From Roseovarius pacificus (lineage in GTDB: Bacteria; Pseudomonadota; Alphaproteobacteria; Rhodobacterales; Rhodobacteraceae): DNA of 64,000 bases. A model generated the notes under the pieces. The model was not told where the DNA came from. It saw only the letters and a program-made list of their open reading frames with translations, and made no database searches. Positions 35,487 to 43,447 of this stretch are shown here, one piece after another. A program made the translations under genes and the position numbers. The DNA lies in assembly GCF_900142665.1 (NCBI RefSeq), contig NZ_FRBR01000006.1, positions 1-64,000 on the forward strand. The letters run 5' to 3'. Positions within the stretch are counted from its first letter, which is position 1. Each line of letters begins with the position of its first letter.

Positions 35487-35690
35487 ACGGGAGGCCCTGA
35501 CCTGCCAATCGAGGATCATGGTTGGTTTCCCTCATGATATATGCGCAGGGCTCATCAGTCCACGCATTGTGCAGTCGCACATCGTGATGTCCCGCAAATT
35601 GGGCAATCTTTCGCGCGACCGCCGCGATATGCATCATCCCGTCGGGGATGCGGGTCGGATGCGGCCTGCCAGAACAGGCCGCGATCCGGT

Positions 35691-36149
35691 TCACTGCGCG
35701 AAGTCCTCATCCGAAACCGGGTCGCCCCAGGTCACAGCCGAGTCGTCGACCGCCTCCTGAACGGCGACATGCGTCACCGCGTGCTCATCGGTCGCGCCGT
35801 GCCAGTGATCGACATCGGCGGGGAACCAGACAACATCGCCGGCATTCATGACCTGCTTTTCTTCGCCACGGACCTGATACCAGCCCGTCCCGGACGTCAC
35901 GACGAGCCATTGCCCCACCGGGTGCGTATGCCAGTGCGAGCGCGCGCCGGGCATGAAGGTGACGGAGCCCGCATTGACGTTGCCCATCCGGGCATCGAAC
36001 ACGGGCTGGACATAGACCGTACCGGTAAAGAAATCGGCGCTGCCGGCAGTGCCTGCGCGCTGCTCGGCGCTGGTGATTTCGGCGGTTTGCGCGAATGCCA
36101 TCGGGGCTGTCAGAGCCATGACAAGTGTCGTTGCGAAAACATGTTTCAT
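35691..36149 (-). CDS. Exported cupin protein (copy 2)
   Basis: 152 residues with a signal peptide (MKHVFATTLVMALTAPMAFA). Cupin motifs PGARSHWHTHPVGQWLVV and PADVDHWHGA keep the metal His residues; the C terminus VTWGDPVSDEDF matches copy 1. So one cupin acts in the cytoplasm and this one in the periplasm. ATG 36149 has AGGAG upstream. Operator site 3 is 124 bp before the ATG. Confidence 0.82.
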   Translation of the reverse strand: MKHVFATTLVMALTAPMAFAQTAEITSAEQRAGTAGSADFFTGTVYVQPVFDARMGNVNAGSVTFMPGARSHWHTHPVGQWLVVTSGTGWYQVRGEEKQVMNAGDVVWFPADVDHWHGATDEHAVTHVAVQEAVDDSAVTWGDPVSDEDFAQ

Positions 36150-36272
36150 ATCTGGTTGTCTCCTTCCTTGATCGAAAGCCGGCCTTGGCGACCGGCGGCA
36201 AGGACGCATTCCTTGCTGGATCAGACCTAGTGCGTGCCGTCCGGGCGATCATGGTCGGTGGACGGGATGCGC

Positions 36273-36291
36273 TCATGAGGCAGCCTCATGA
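36273..36291. promoter_or_regulatory. Operator site 3: TCATGA-N7-TCATGA
   Basis: Cores at 36273-36278 and 36286-36291, spacer GGCAGCC. In the divergent gap between the exported cupin (-) and the Tat-exported hydrolase (+); placed nearer the cupin. Confidence 0.72.
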
Positions 36292-36336
36292 ATTCAGCCA
36301 GTTAACGTCACGCGGGCAAACGCAGAATGTCGCCAT

Positions 36337-36355
36337 TCATGAAGCTGCCTCATGA
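36337..36355. promoter_or_regulatory. Operator site 4: TCATGA-N7-TCATGA
   Basis: Cores at 36337-36342 and 36350-36355, spacer AGCTGCC, 88 bp before the hydrolase ATG 36443. Its spacer ends GCC like sites 2 and 3. Confidence 0.72.
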
Positions 36356-36442
36356 CTGATTGTAGGATCAGGGGGCTTAATAAACCGGCAACACGACCCC
36401 AGTTTTCTGTGCATGAAGTTCACTTTGTAAGGAGAACAAGAA

Positions 36443-37534
36443 ATGGCCGATATCATCGTTCCCGCCACCACAGGCGACGTGCCGAACCAGGGCCGCCGCG
36501 ATCTGCTCAGAATGGCGGGGATCAGCGCCGCCGCCCTCGGGGCCGTTTCCGCCGCCGGAACGCCCGTTTTTGCACAAATCACCGATAACTGGGACAAGAC
36601 CTTTGCCCAAAGCGACGCCGTCGATCACCAGAAGGTGTCGTTCACCAACCGGTATGGCGTTCCCCTCGTGGGTGACCTCTACATGCCTGCGGACCGGCCC
36701 GCAGGGGCGCTTCCCGCCCTTGCCGTCGCGGGGCCGTTCGGCGCGGTAAAGGAACAGGCCGCCGGTCTTTATGCACAGACGATGGCCGAACGCGGCTTTG
36801 TCACGCTGGCCTTCGATCCGTCCTTTGTCGGGGAAAGCGGCGGCGATGTGCGTGACGTGGCCTCGCCCGACATCAACACCGAGGATTTCATGGCGGCGAT
36901 AGACTTCCTCGGTCTGCACGACGCCGTGGATCGGGAACGGATCGGGATCATCGGCATTTGCGGTTTCGGCGGCATGGCCCTGAACGCCGTCGCTGCCGAC
37001 AAGCGCGTGAAAGCCGTGGCAACCACAAGCATGTATGACATGTCCCGCGTGATGGCCAAAGGCTATTACGACGCGATGACCGACGAACAGCGCGCCGAAG
37101 CGCTGGAACAGATGAGCCGTCAGCGCTGGACCGATGTCGAAAACGGCCAACCGGCGATGGCGGGCGGTCTGCCCGACAGTCTGGACGGGATCGACGATCC
37201 GGTAATCCGCATGTACCACGGTTATTACAAGACCGACCGGGGCTATCATGAACGCTCGCTGAACTCCAACGGCGGCTGGACCGTGACCAACCCGCTGTCC
37301 TTCATGAACATGCCGCTTTTGACCTATATTGACGAGATTTCGCCGCGTCCGGTGCTTCTTGTCGCCGGGTCCGAGGCCCATTCGCGCTATTTCACCGAAG
37401 ATGCCTATGCGGCGGCGGCGGAACCCAAAGAGATGATGATCATCGACGGTGCGGATCACGTCGATCTTTACGATCAGGTGGACATCATTCCGTTCGACAA
37501 GCTGCAATCGTTCTTCGATCAGCACCTCGTCTAA
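36443..37534 (+). CDS. Tat-exported alpha/beta hydrolase, dienelactone hydrolase-like (copy 3)
   Basis: 363 residues. The N terminus has a twin-arginine motif (GRRDLLRMAGISAAALGAV) and cleavage near FAQ, so the folded enzyme should be exported to the periplasm. Catalytic Cys in GIIGICGFGGM, His in DGADHVDLYD; FGAVKEQAAGLYAQTMAERGF aligns with the cytosolic copies at 12513 and 13526. AAGGAG precedes the ATG. Confidence 0.85.
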   Translation: MADIIVPATTGDVPNQGRRDLLRMAGISAAALGAVSAAGTPVFAQITDNWDKTFAQSDAVDHQKVSFTNRYGVPLVGDLYMPADRPAGALPALAVAGPFGAVKEQAAGLYAQTMAERGFVTLAFDPSFVGESGGDVRDVASPDINTEDFMAAIDFLGLHDAVDRERIGIIGICGFGGMALNAVAADKRVKAVATTSMYDMSRVMAKGYYDAMTDEQRAEALEQMSRQRWTDVENGQPAMAGGLPDSLDGIDDPVIRMYHGYYKTDRGYHERSLNSNGGWTVTNPLSFMNMPLLTYIDEISPRPVLLVAGSEAHSRYFTEDAYAAAAEPKEMMIIDGADHVDLYDQVDIIPFDKLQSFFDQHLV

Positions 37535-37570
37535 GCGGTAACAAAGCCGAAACCGGCAAGACCGGGGGAT

Positions 37571-37600
37571 CGGGCGGCGGCCTTTGCAGGCCGTCGCCCG
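37571..37600 (+). terminator. Hairpin after the Tat-exported hydrolase
   Basis: A 12-bp GC stem (37571-37582 with 37589-37600, one G-U pair) and 6-base loop. No T-run follows. Confidence 0.5.
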
Positions 37601-37687
37601 CTTCGCCTCAGGGGCGGCATCGGTCGTGACTGGTCAGCGTTGCGAGCCGGAGCAACAGGATCGAACGCCGGATAAGATACGGGCAAT

Positions 37688-37706
37688 TCATGACCCACAC
37701 TCATGA
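37688..37706. promoter_or_regulatory. Operator site 5: TCATGA-N7-TCATGA
   Basis: Cores at 37688-37693 and 37701-37706, spacer CCCACAC, outer right arm GTG as in site 1. It is 88 bp before ATG 37794 of the cyclophilin-like gene. Confidence 0.72.
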
Positions 37707-37793
37707 GTGATAGAAAGCTTCAGCCGGTTATCCCGCGCGCATGAAGGTTTAAATTGCAAGGCAACCGAAACCGGACAGGAAAGGGGTATCACG

Positions 37794-38246
37794 ATGACCG
37801 CCCGAGGCATGACACATATCAGGGCCGCCGCGGTGGCATTGGGTCTTCTGTCCGGCGTTGCCCCGGCACATTCCGAAACAGGAGAAACCGCCATGACCAG
37901 GATTCACGTAATCGTCGGGAACGAGACACTTGAGGCGACGCTGGACGACACACAAGTCGCCCGCGACTTTGCCTCGCTCCTGCCGCTCGACCTGACGCTG
38001 AGCGATTATCACGCCACCGAAAAGGTCGCCGACCTGCCGCGCAAGCTCGATATCAGCGCCGCGCCCGACAGCTACACCCCCAAAGCGGGCGATATCACCC
38101 ATTACGCCCCCTGGGGCAATCTGGCGATCTTCTACAAGCCGTTCCAGACCTCGCGCGGCCTTGTCCGGCTTGGCGAATTCGACGGGCCGATGGACGCCCT
38201 GATGCAGGATGGCGCCTTTCCGGTCCGCATCGAACTGGCCGAATAG
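37794..38246 (+). CDS. Exported cyclophilin-like fold protein
   Basis: 150 residues. Signal-like N terminus (MTHIRAAAVALGLLSGVAPAHS). The rest matches the bacterial Cyclophil_like family: DDTQVARDFASLLPLDLTLSDYH, KAGDITHYAPWGNLAIFYK, and a C-terminal strand. Start ATG 37794 after AGGAAAGGGG; a later ATG (MTRIHVIVGN) would give a cytosolic form. These proteins have no proven isomerase activity. Followed by the SDR gene 47 bases on, so the two form an operon. Confidence 0.8.
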   Translation: MTARGMTHIRAAAVALGLLSGVAPAHSETGETAMTRIHVIVGNETLEATLDDTQVARDFASLLPLDLTLSDYHATEKVADLPRKLDISAAPDSYTPKAGDITHYAPWGNLAIFYKPFQTSRGLVRLGEFDGPMDALMQDGAFPVRIELAE

Positions 38247-38293
38247 ACCCAAAGCAAGCAGGTGCGCCTGCACCAAATTCCAAGGAAAATATC

Positions 38294-39046
38294 ATGACAA
38301 ACAATATCACCGGCAAGACCGTCATCATCACCGGCGCCTCCTCCGGCATCGGCGAGGCGAGTGCCAGGCTGCTTGCCGCGAAGGGCGCCAATGTCGTTCT
38401 CGGCGCGCGCCGCGCGGACAGGCTCAGGCAGATCGCCGACGAGATCGAAGCCGCCGGCGGCAAGGCGGCCTGGCAGGAACTGGACGTCACCGACCCGTCG
38501 GAAAACGAGGCCATCGTGAAGCTTGCCAAGGACAGGTTCGGCGGCGTCGACGCCATCTTTCTCAACGCCGGGCTGATGCCCAGCAGCCCGGTTTCGGCGC
38601 TCAAGACCGACGAGTGGAACCGGATGGTCGATGTGAACATCAAGGGCGTGCTGAACGGGGTCGCGGCCGTCATGCCGACATTCACCGCGCAGAAATCCGG
38701 CCATGTCCTTGCCGTGTCCTCTGTTGCGGGTCTCAAGAACTATCCCGGCGCAGCGGTTTATGGCGGCACCAAATGGTTCGTGCGCAACTTCATGGAAGTC
38801 CTGCGCATGGAATCCGCCACCGAAGGCACGAACATCCGCACCGCAACGCTTTACCCGGCAGCAATCAACACCGAACTTCTGGGCACGATCACCGATCAGC
38901 AGACCGCCGAGGGCATGCAGGGCCTTTACGATACATTCGGCATCTCGCCCGACCGGATCGCCGATGTCGTCGCCTTCGCGCTCGACCTGCCGGCAGACAC
39001 CACGGTTAACGAATTCACCGTCGGCCCGGCCAACCAGCCCTGGTAA
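38294..39046 (+). CDS. Short-chain dehydrogenase/reductase
   Basis: 250 residues, classical SDR. Cofactor site TVIITGASSGIGEASARLLA, the LNAG element (IFLNAGLMP), catalytic Ser in AVSSVAG and the Tyr-Lys pair in YGGTK. ADP-ribose side VVLGARRADRL suggests NADP preference. Cytoplasmic. Last gene of the LysR-centred locus. Substrate unknown. Confidence 0.88.
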   Translation: MTNNITGKTVIITGASSGIGEASARLLAAKGANVVLGARRADRLRQIADEIEAAGGKAAWQELDVTDPSENEAIVKLAKDRFGGVDAIFLNAGLMPSSPVSALKTDEWNRMVDVNIKGVLNGVAAVMPTFTAQKSGHVLAVSSVAGLKNYPGAAVYGGTKWFVRNFMEVLRMESATEGTNIRTATLYPAAINTELLGTITDQQTAEGMQGLYDTFGISPDRIADVVAFALDLPADTTVNEFTVGPANQPW

Positions 39047-39090
39047 CGACACGGGCGGTCAATCCGCCTGGGGACCCGCCATGAAAAAGG

Positions 39091-39124
39091 ACCAGCCGGG
39101 GACGAATGTTCGCGCCCGGCTGGT
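39091..39124 (-). terminator. Hairpin with T-run on the - strand
   Basis: ACCAGCCGGG (39091-39100) and CCCGGCTGGT (39115-39124) form a perfect 10-bp stem. On the - strand it is followed by CCTTTTTC, so it can stop leftward transcripts of the ABC operon; on the + strand it may protect the SDR mRNA end. Confidence 0.6.
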
Positions 39125-39190
39125 TCGTCATGAAACACCGCATGCGTGTCGTCGTCCGATCAATACGCGGCTCGGCAATGGTCCGGATGT

Positions 39191-39258
39191 GGCATCACAG
39201 GATGCCATGACGGGATTCGTACAAAACCCGGGTCGGTTTCGTACGTTTTGTACGAAAC
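39191..39258. repeat. Nested inverted repeats between convergent genes
   Basis: TTCGTACAAAAC (39216-39227) is the exact inverse of GTTTTGTACGAA (39245-39256). Overlapping it, GTTTCGTAC (39236-39244) inverts to GTACGAAAC (39250-39258). The two folds compete for the same right arm. GGCAT/ATGCC (39191-39206) adds a further small hairpin. Confidence 0.55.
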
Positions 39259-39281
39259 GCGCCGCCCGGATGGGCGGCGCG
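39258..39281 (-). terminator. Terminator of the - strand ABC operon
   Basis: CGCGCCGCCC (39258-39267) and GGGCGGCGCG (39272-39281) form a perfect 10-bp stem with a 4-base loop, followed on the - strand by TTTCG. It begins 8 bases after the permease stop. Confidence 0.7.
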
Positions 39282-39289
39282 GGTTGGGG

Positions 39290-40465
39290 TCAGCCGGGGC
39301 TCATGCCGCGCAATCGCTCGGACCGGCGGCGCAGCAGTTCGACCGTCGTCAGCAGGGCAATCGAGATCACCACGAGGATCGTCGCAACCGCCAGAATGGT
39401 CGGAGAGATTTGTTCGCGCAAACCGATAAACATCTGCCACGGAAGGGTTTTCTGCCCTGCCGAACCGACGAACAGAACCACCACCACCTCGTCAAACGAC
39501 GTGATGAAAGCAAACAGCCCGCCCGAAATCACCCCCGGCAGGATCAGCGGCATCTGCACCCGGAAGAACGTGGTCACCGGATTCGCCCCCATATTCGCCG
39601 CCGCGCGGGTCAAGGAGCGGTCGAAGCCGACCAGAGTTGCCGTTACCGTGATGATAACAAAGGGAATTCCCAGTGCCGCATGGGCCAGAACAACCCCCCA
39701 ATACGTCCCCTGAAGCCCCAGCCGCGAGTAGAAGAAATACATCCCCGCCGCCGAAATGATCAGCGGCACGATCATCGGCGAGATCAGAACCGCCATGATC
39801 GCACGCCGGAACGGCACGTGTTCAGAACTCAGGCCAATGGCCGCCAAGGTCCCGAAACCAACCGATAAAATCGTCGCCATCGGCGCAATCGACAATGAAT
39901 TCCACATCGCCTGTTGCCAGTCGCTGTTGGTAAAGAAATCTCGGTAATGCTTGAGCGAATACCCCTCGGGATCAAAGCGCAGCATCTCGGGCGTGAAGGT
40001 AAAGAAATTCTCGGCATTGAAGCTCAGCGGCATCACCACAAGAATCGGCGTGATCAGGAAGATAAAGATCGCCCCGCAAAGCACCCGGAACAGGAAATGC
40101 AGAAACACCTGCATTCCCGTGCTGTAAGGCGGCAGTTTGGCGCGGTAGCGTCCCTCGCCCAGCCAGAAAATGAACCACCCAAAAAACGCGCCAAAGGCAA
40201 GGCCGATCACAACGCCAGGCACACCGGCATAGGCAAACCCGACCGCGCCGAAGCCAAGAAAGGTAAGCCAGCGCGCAGCCCGTTCGTTCCGGAACACCGA
40301 GAGCCACACAAAGGCCAGCACCGCCGTCAGCACCGCGCCAATCGCCACACCCAGCAAGGGATTGTCATGGGCCGTTCCCACCAGCAGCCCGCAGAAGGCC
40401 CCGGCAACCGCCACGACAGGCGCGACAAAGGAAACAGGTTTCGGTTCGATGATAGTGAGTGTCAT
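39290..40465 (-). CDS. ABC transporter permease, PotC-like, with extra N-terminal helices
   Basis: 391 residues, longer than the usual 260-280 for PotC-type proteins. Residues about 1-105 add roughly four helices (APVVAVAGAFCGLLVG, LLGVAIGAVLTAVLAFVW, WLTFLGFGAVGFAYA, VVIGLAFGAFFGWFIFWLG) before the conserved core, which starts near residue 125 and contains the EAA loop SLTRAAANMGANPVTTFFRVQMPLI. Stop is followed by a terminator. Last gene of the transporter operon; 5 bases after the partner permease. Confidence 0.85.
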   Translation of the reverse strand: MTLTIIEPKPVSFVAPVVAVAGAFCGLLVGTAHDNPLLGVAIGAVLTAVLAFVWLSVFRNERAARWLTFLGFGAVGFAYAGVPGVVIGLAFGAFFGWFIFWLGEGRYRAKLPPYSTGMQVFLHFLFRVLCGAIFIFLITPILVVMPLSFNAENFFTFTPEMLRFDPEGYSLKHYRDFFTNSDWQQAMWNSLSIAPMATILSVGFGTLAAIGLSSEHVPFRRAIMAVLISPMIVPLIISAAGMYFFYSRLGLQGTYWGVVLAHAALGIPFVIITVTATLVGFDRSLTRAAANMGANPVTTFFRVQMPLILPGVISGGLFAFITSFDEVVVVLFVGSAGQKTLPWQMFIGLREQISPTILAVATILVVISIALLTTVELLRRRSERLRGMSPG

Positions 40466-40470
40466 CCGTC

Positions 40471-42138
40471 TTACCCCAGCTTCACGTTGTCGATGCCGAC
40501 AATCTTGTCATAAGCCCAATAGAGGATCAGCACCGCCGCCAGCAGGATCGAGCCAAGCGCCGCCGCCAGACCCCAGTTGAGCGAGATCGAAATGTGATAG
40601 GCGATCCGGTTCGAGATGAAGGTACCGGTGGTGCCGCCCACGATTTCGGGCGTGATGTAGTACCCGATGGCAAGGATGAACACGAGGATCGACCCCGCCC
40701 CGATGCCCGGCACCGATTGCGGGAAATAGACCCGCCAGAACGCCGTCCAGTTCGTCGCGCCAAGCGATTTCGCCGCACGTACATAATAGGGTGGAATGGT
40801 CGACATGACCGAATACATCGGCAGGATCATGAACGGCAGCAGGATATGCGTCATCGCCACGATCGTACCGAACTGGTTGTTGATCATCACCAATCGGCTG
40901 GCATCGTCCACCAGCCCCAGCCAGACCAGCGTATCGTTGATCACGCCTTGTTGCTGCAACATCACCTTCCAGGCTGACGTTCGCACCAGAAGCGACGTCC
41001 AGAACGGCAACAGCACCAGAATCATCAGCAGGCTCGACGTGCGCATCGGCAGGTTCGCGAGCAGGAACGCCACCGGATACGCCAGCAGGATGCAGGACCC
41101 CGTGATCATCAGCGACATGAACAACGTCCGTTTGAACAGCTTGATGTAAATCTGTTCGGATTCGGGACGCGCCTGAAAGCCTTCGGGCGTTTTCTGCATG
41201 TCTATGGCATTCAGGAAATAGCCCTCGGTGAAGGGCGGGGCATACATCTTGATGGTTTTCCAATTGTCCAGATCGCCCCAATCCTCGTTCATGTCGAGGA
41301 AAGCCTGCTTGTAATCAATGGCGGGTTGATCGGCCATGCCTTCCTGCGCTGCGCGCAGTTCCTCCGCACCGGGGCCATCATAGCCGGACAGATCGGCACC
41401 ATTGCGCAAATCCTCGATCAGCGCGACCTTGACAGTCTCCCACGGTTCTTCTTCGGCAACCACGTCTCCGTCGGCAATGGCCGTGAATACCGCAAAGGCG
41501 CTATAGGCCCGCACCGTGCGCGGCAGAAGATCAGCGATCTCTTGCGACGGCGCAAAGCCCACCTCGCCGGAAAAGCCGGTTTCGTTCAGCCTGGACAGGC
41601 GCGTGCGCTGAGCCTCAACGATGTCGTCCGCCTTCGCTGCGCCGTCAGCGCCGCTCATCAGCGCGAACCAGAAAGCCTCGTCGCCCCAGGACTCGTCGAT
41701 ATCCTCCAGGGCGTCGATCTGATCTTCGCCGACATCGTCCACCCTGCGTCCCGAGGTACGGAACATCGAGGAAATCCCGGCCTCTTCATAGTTCAGACGC
41801 GACCCGAGGCGCGTGTGGCGCTTGGACTCGGCGGCCAGAAACATATCGTAGTAAAGCGCCTCGAACGTCTCTTCTCCGGGCATCGTATCGCCGGTGCCGT
41901 CCCAATCGTTCAGCGTTGCAACCGTATTGGGCAGGGTGTTCGAAACGATCTGGTTCTCGACCGAACGGAACAGCATGTCCGCGATCGGTGCGATGAACGT
42001 CACGAGAACGAAGATCAGCAAGGGCGCGATCAGGGCCAGCGCCCGCATTTTCTGGGCCCGTAACGCGCGGTTCAGGCTGCGCTTGAGTGGCGTCCCGTCA
42101 GCGGCCAGCACCGGGCCGGAATCGGTGGTATCGCTCAT
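40471..42138 (-). CDS. ABC transporter permease, PotB-like, with a large periplasmic insertion
   Basis: 555 residues. Helix 1 is at about residues 32-55 and helix 2 begins near residue 335; the 275 residues between are acidic and rich in Trp, Asp and Glu, where ordinary PotB/PotH have about 50. The remaining core is typical, with EAA loop YVRAAKSLGATNWTAFWRVYFPQ. The insertion faces the periplasm if topology is standard. It is not a recognised domain to me. Coupled to the next permease gene. Confidence 0.85.
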   Translation of the reverse strand: MSDTTDSGPVLAADGTPLKRSLNRALRAQKMRALALIAPLLIFVLVTFIAPIADMLFRSVENQIVSNTLPNTVATLNDWDGTGDTMPGEETFEALYYDMFLAAESKRHTRLGSRLNYEEAGISSMFRTSGRRVDDVGEDQIDALEDIDESWGDEAFWFALMSGADGAAKADDIVEAQRTRLSRLNETGFSGEVGFAPSQEIADLLPRTVRAYSAFAVFTAIADGDVVAEEEPWETVKVALIEDLRNGADLSGYDGPGAEELRAAQEGMADQPAIDYKQAFLDMNEDWGDLDNWKTIKMYAPPFTEGYFLNAIDMQKTPEGFQARPESEQIYIKLFKRTLFMSLMITGSCILLAYPVAFLLANLPMRTSSLLMILVLLPFWTSLLVRTSAWKVMLQQQGVINDTLVWLGLVDDASRLVMINNQFGTIVAMTHILLPFMILPMYSVMSTIPPYYVRAAKSLGATNWTAFWRVYFPQSVPGIGAGSILVFILAIGYYITPEIVGGTTGTFISNRIAYHISISLNWGLAAALGSILLAAVLILYWAYDKIVGIDNVKLG

Positions 42139-42170
42139 CTTGTCCCCGTTGGAATTCTTTATGTTTTTGT

Positions 42171-42196
42171 CGAGAGGGCCGCGCGCGGCCCTCTCG
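42171..42196 (-). repeat. Strong hairpin between binding-protein and permease genes
   Basis: CGAGAGGGCC (42171-42180) and GGCCCTCTCG (42187-42196) pair perfectly and the 6-base centre GCGCGC can pair further. No T-run on the - strand. Such stems after an ABC binding-protein gene often shield its mRNA and lower permease expression. Confidence 0.6.
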
Positions 42197-42221
42197 GGTC
42201 ATTTTCAGTCAGACAGACCGA

Positions 42222-43334
42222 TCAGTTGGCCAGCCATGCCTGGAATTTCGCATCCAGATCGTCGCGGTTGTCCGCCCACCATTCATAGTCATACAGGTGA
42301 GTGTTCTCGGCATTTGCCGGATCGGTCGGCATGTGCGGCGCCATGTCGATGCCCAGTTCAGCATGTTGACCGACCAGCGGTGCCGAGGACTGACGTGCCG
42401 GACCATACGAGATATACGCAGCCTGATCCGCCAGACGCTGCGTGTCGGTTGCGAACTTCAGGAAATCGAGCACACGGGCCAGACGATCCTCGGGCAGACC
42501 GGCGGGAATGACCCAACCGTCCAGATCGAACGACTGCATGTCCCACATCATTTCGATAGGCTGATCCTGCTCGGCAATCGCCGAGAACAGACGACCATTA
42601 TAGGTCGACCCCATGAAGACTTCGCCATCGGCCAGCAGCTGCGGCGTTTCGGCGCCGGCGGTCCACCAGACGACCTGATCCTTGATGCTGTCCAGCTTGG
42701 CCAGCGCGCGGTTCACGCCCTCGTCGGTGCTCAGAACGTCATAGAGTTCGTCCTTGGCCACACCGTCGCAGTACAGCGCCCATTCCATGTTGTCGATCGG
42801 ACGCTTCTGAAGCGAACGCTTGCCCGGATAGGTTTCCAGATCGAACACGTCGCAAACGGTGCTCGGCGGCTCGACGCCATCGGGCACCATGTCGGTGCGA
42901 TAGCCGAAGGTGGTCGAATAAACGATCTGCGGAATAAAGCAATCGCTGACAATCAGATCGCCAAAGTCGTCGCTGGCATCCGTGCCGTCGGGGGCAGGCG
43001 CCAGTATCTCGTCGTGGTCCAGCTCCATTGCCAGACCTTCGTCGCACAGACGCATCGCGTCCGAGGCCACGACATCGACCAGATCCCAGGTCACGTTACC
43101 GGCTTCGTTCATGGCGCGCATCTTGGCAACGGCTTCGGCCGAGCTTTCGTCCCATGTGGCGGTCACGCCGGGATTTGCGGCCAGGTACGGCTCGACATAG
43201 GCTTTTTGCTGGCTGTTCTGATACGCGCCGCCCCAGGAGACGAGCGTCATCGAATTGGCCATATCCTGCGCCTGAGCCGACACGGCGGCTACAGTCAGCG
43301 CGGTCGAGGCCAGAAGAGTTGTCTTGAAGGTCAT
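42222..43334 (-). CDS. ABC transporter periplasmic binding protein, PotD/PotF type
   Basis: 370 residues with a signal peptide (residues 1-22, ending AQA). The mature protein begins MTLVSWGGAYQNSQQKAYVEPY, the SBP_bac_6/8 polyamine-type pattern, and contains CDEGLAMELDHD and YCDGVAKDELYDVL. Cys residues occur in pairs and may bridge. Sits next to an ectoine catabolic operon, so the ligand may be an ectoine or a derived amino acid rather than a polyamine (inference). Confidence 0.85.
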   Translation of the reverse strand: MTFKTTLLASTALTVAAVSAQAQDMANSMTLVSWGGAYQNSQQKAYVEPYLAANPGVTATWDESSAEAVAKMRAMNEAGNVTWDLVDVVASDAMRLCDEGLAMELDHDEILAPAPDGTDASDDFGDLIVSDCFIPQIVYSTTFGYRTDMVPDGVEPPSTVCDVFDLETYPGKRSLQKRPIDNMEWALYCDGVAKDELYDVLSTDEGVNRALAKLDSIKDQVVWWTAGAETPQLLADGEVFMGSTYNGRLFSAIAEQDQPIEMMWDMQSFDLDGWVIPAGLPEDRLARVLDFLKFATDTQRLADQAAYISYGPARQSSAPLVGQHAELGIDMAPHMPTDPANAENTHLYDYEWWADNRDDLDAKFQAWLAN

Positions 43335-43447
43335 TTCATACTCCCAACTAACGTCCCGTTTTGGTTTCAGGGCTTCGGGTTACGGGCAAGAACCTCAAAG
43401 CCTCAGGGTGACCGCACCCCGTTATCGAGGGCGCGAAGACACATGAC

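Noticed and set aside
35532-35557. TCATGA and TCATCA pair upstream of the second LysR gene considered as a sixth operator
   Set aside because: The centre distance is 20 bp, not 13, and the second half-site has a mismatch; only a possible single half-site.
37707-37793. Upstream start for the cyclophilin-like protein
   Set aside because: It would begin inside the operator region, and the AGGAAAGGGG before 37794 is better placed with a signal peptide following.
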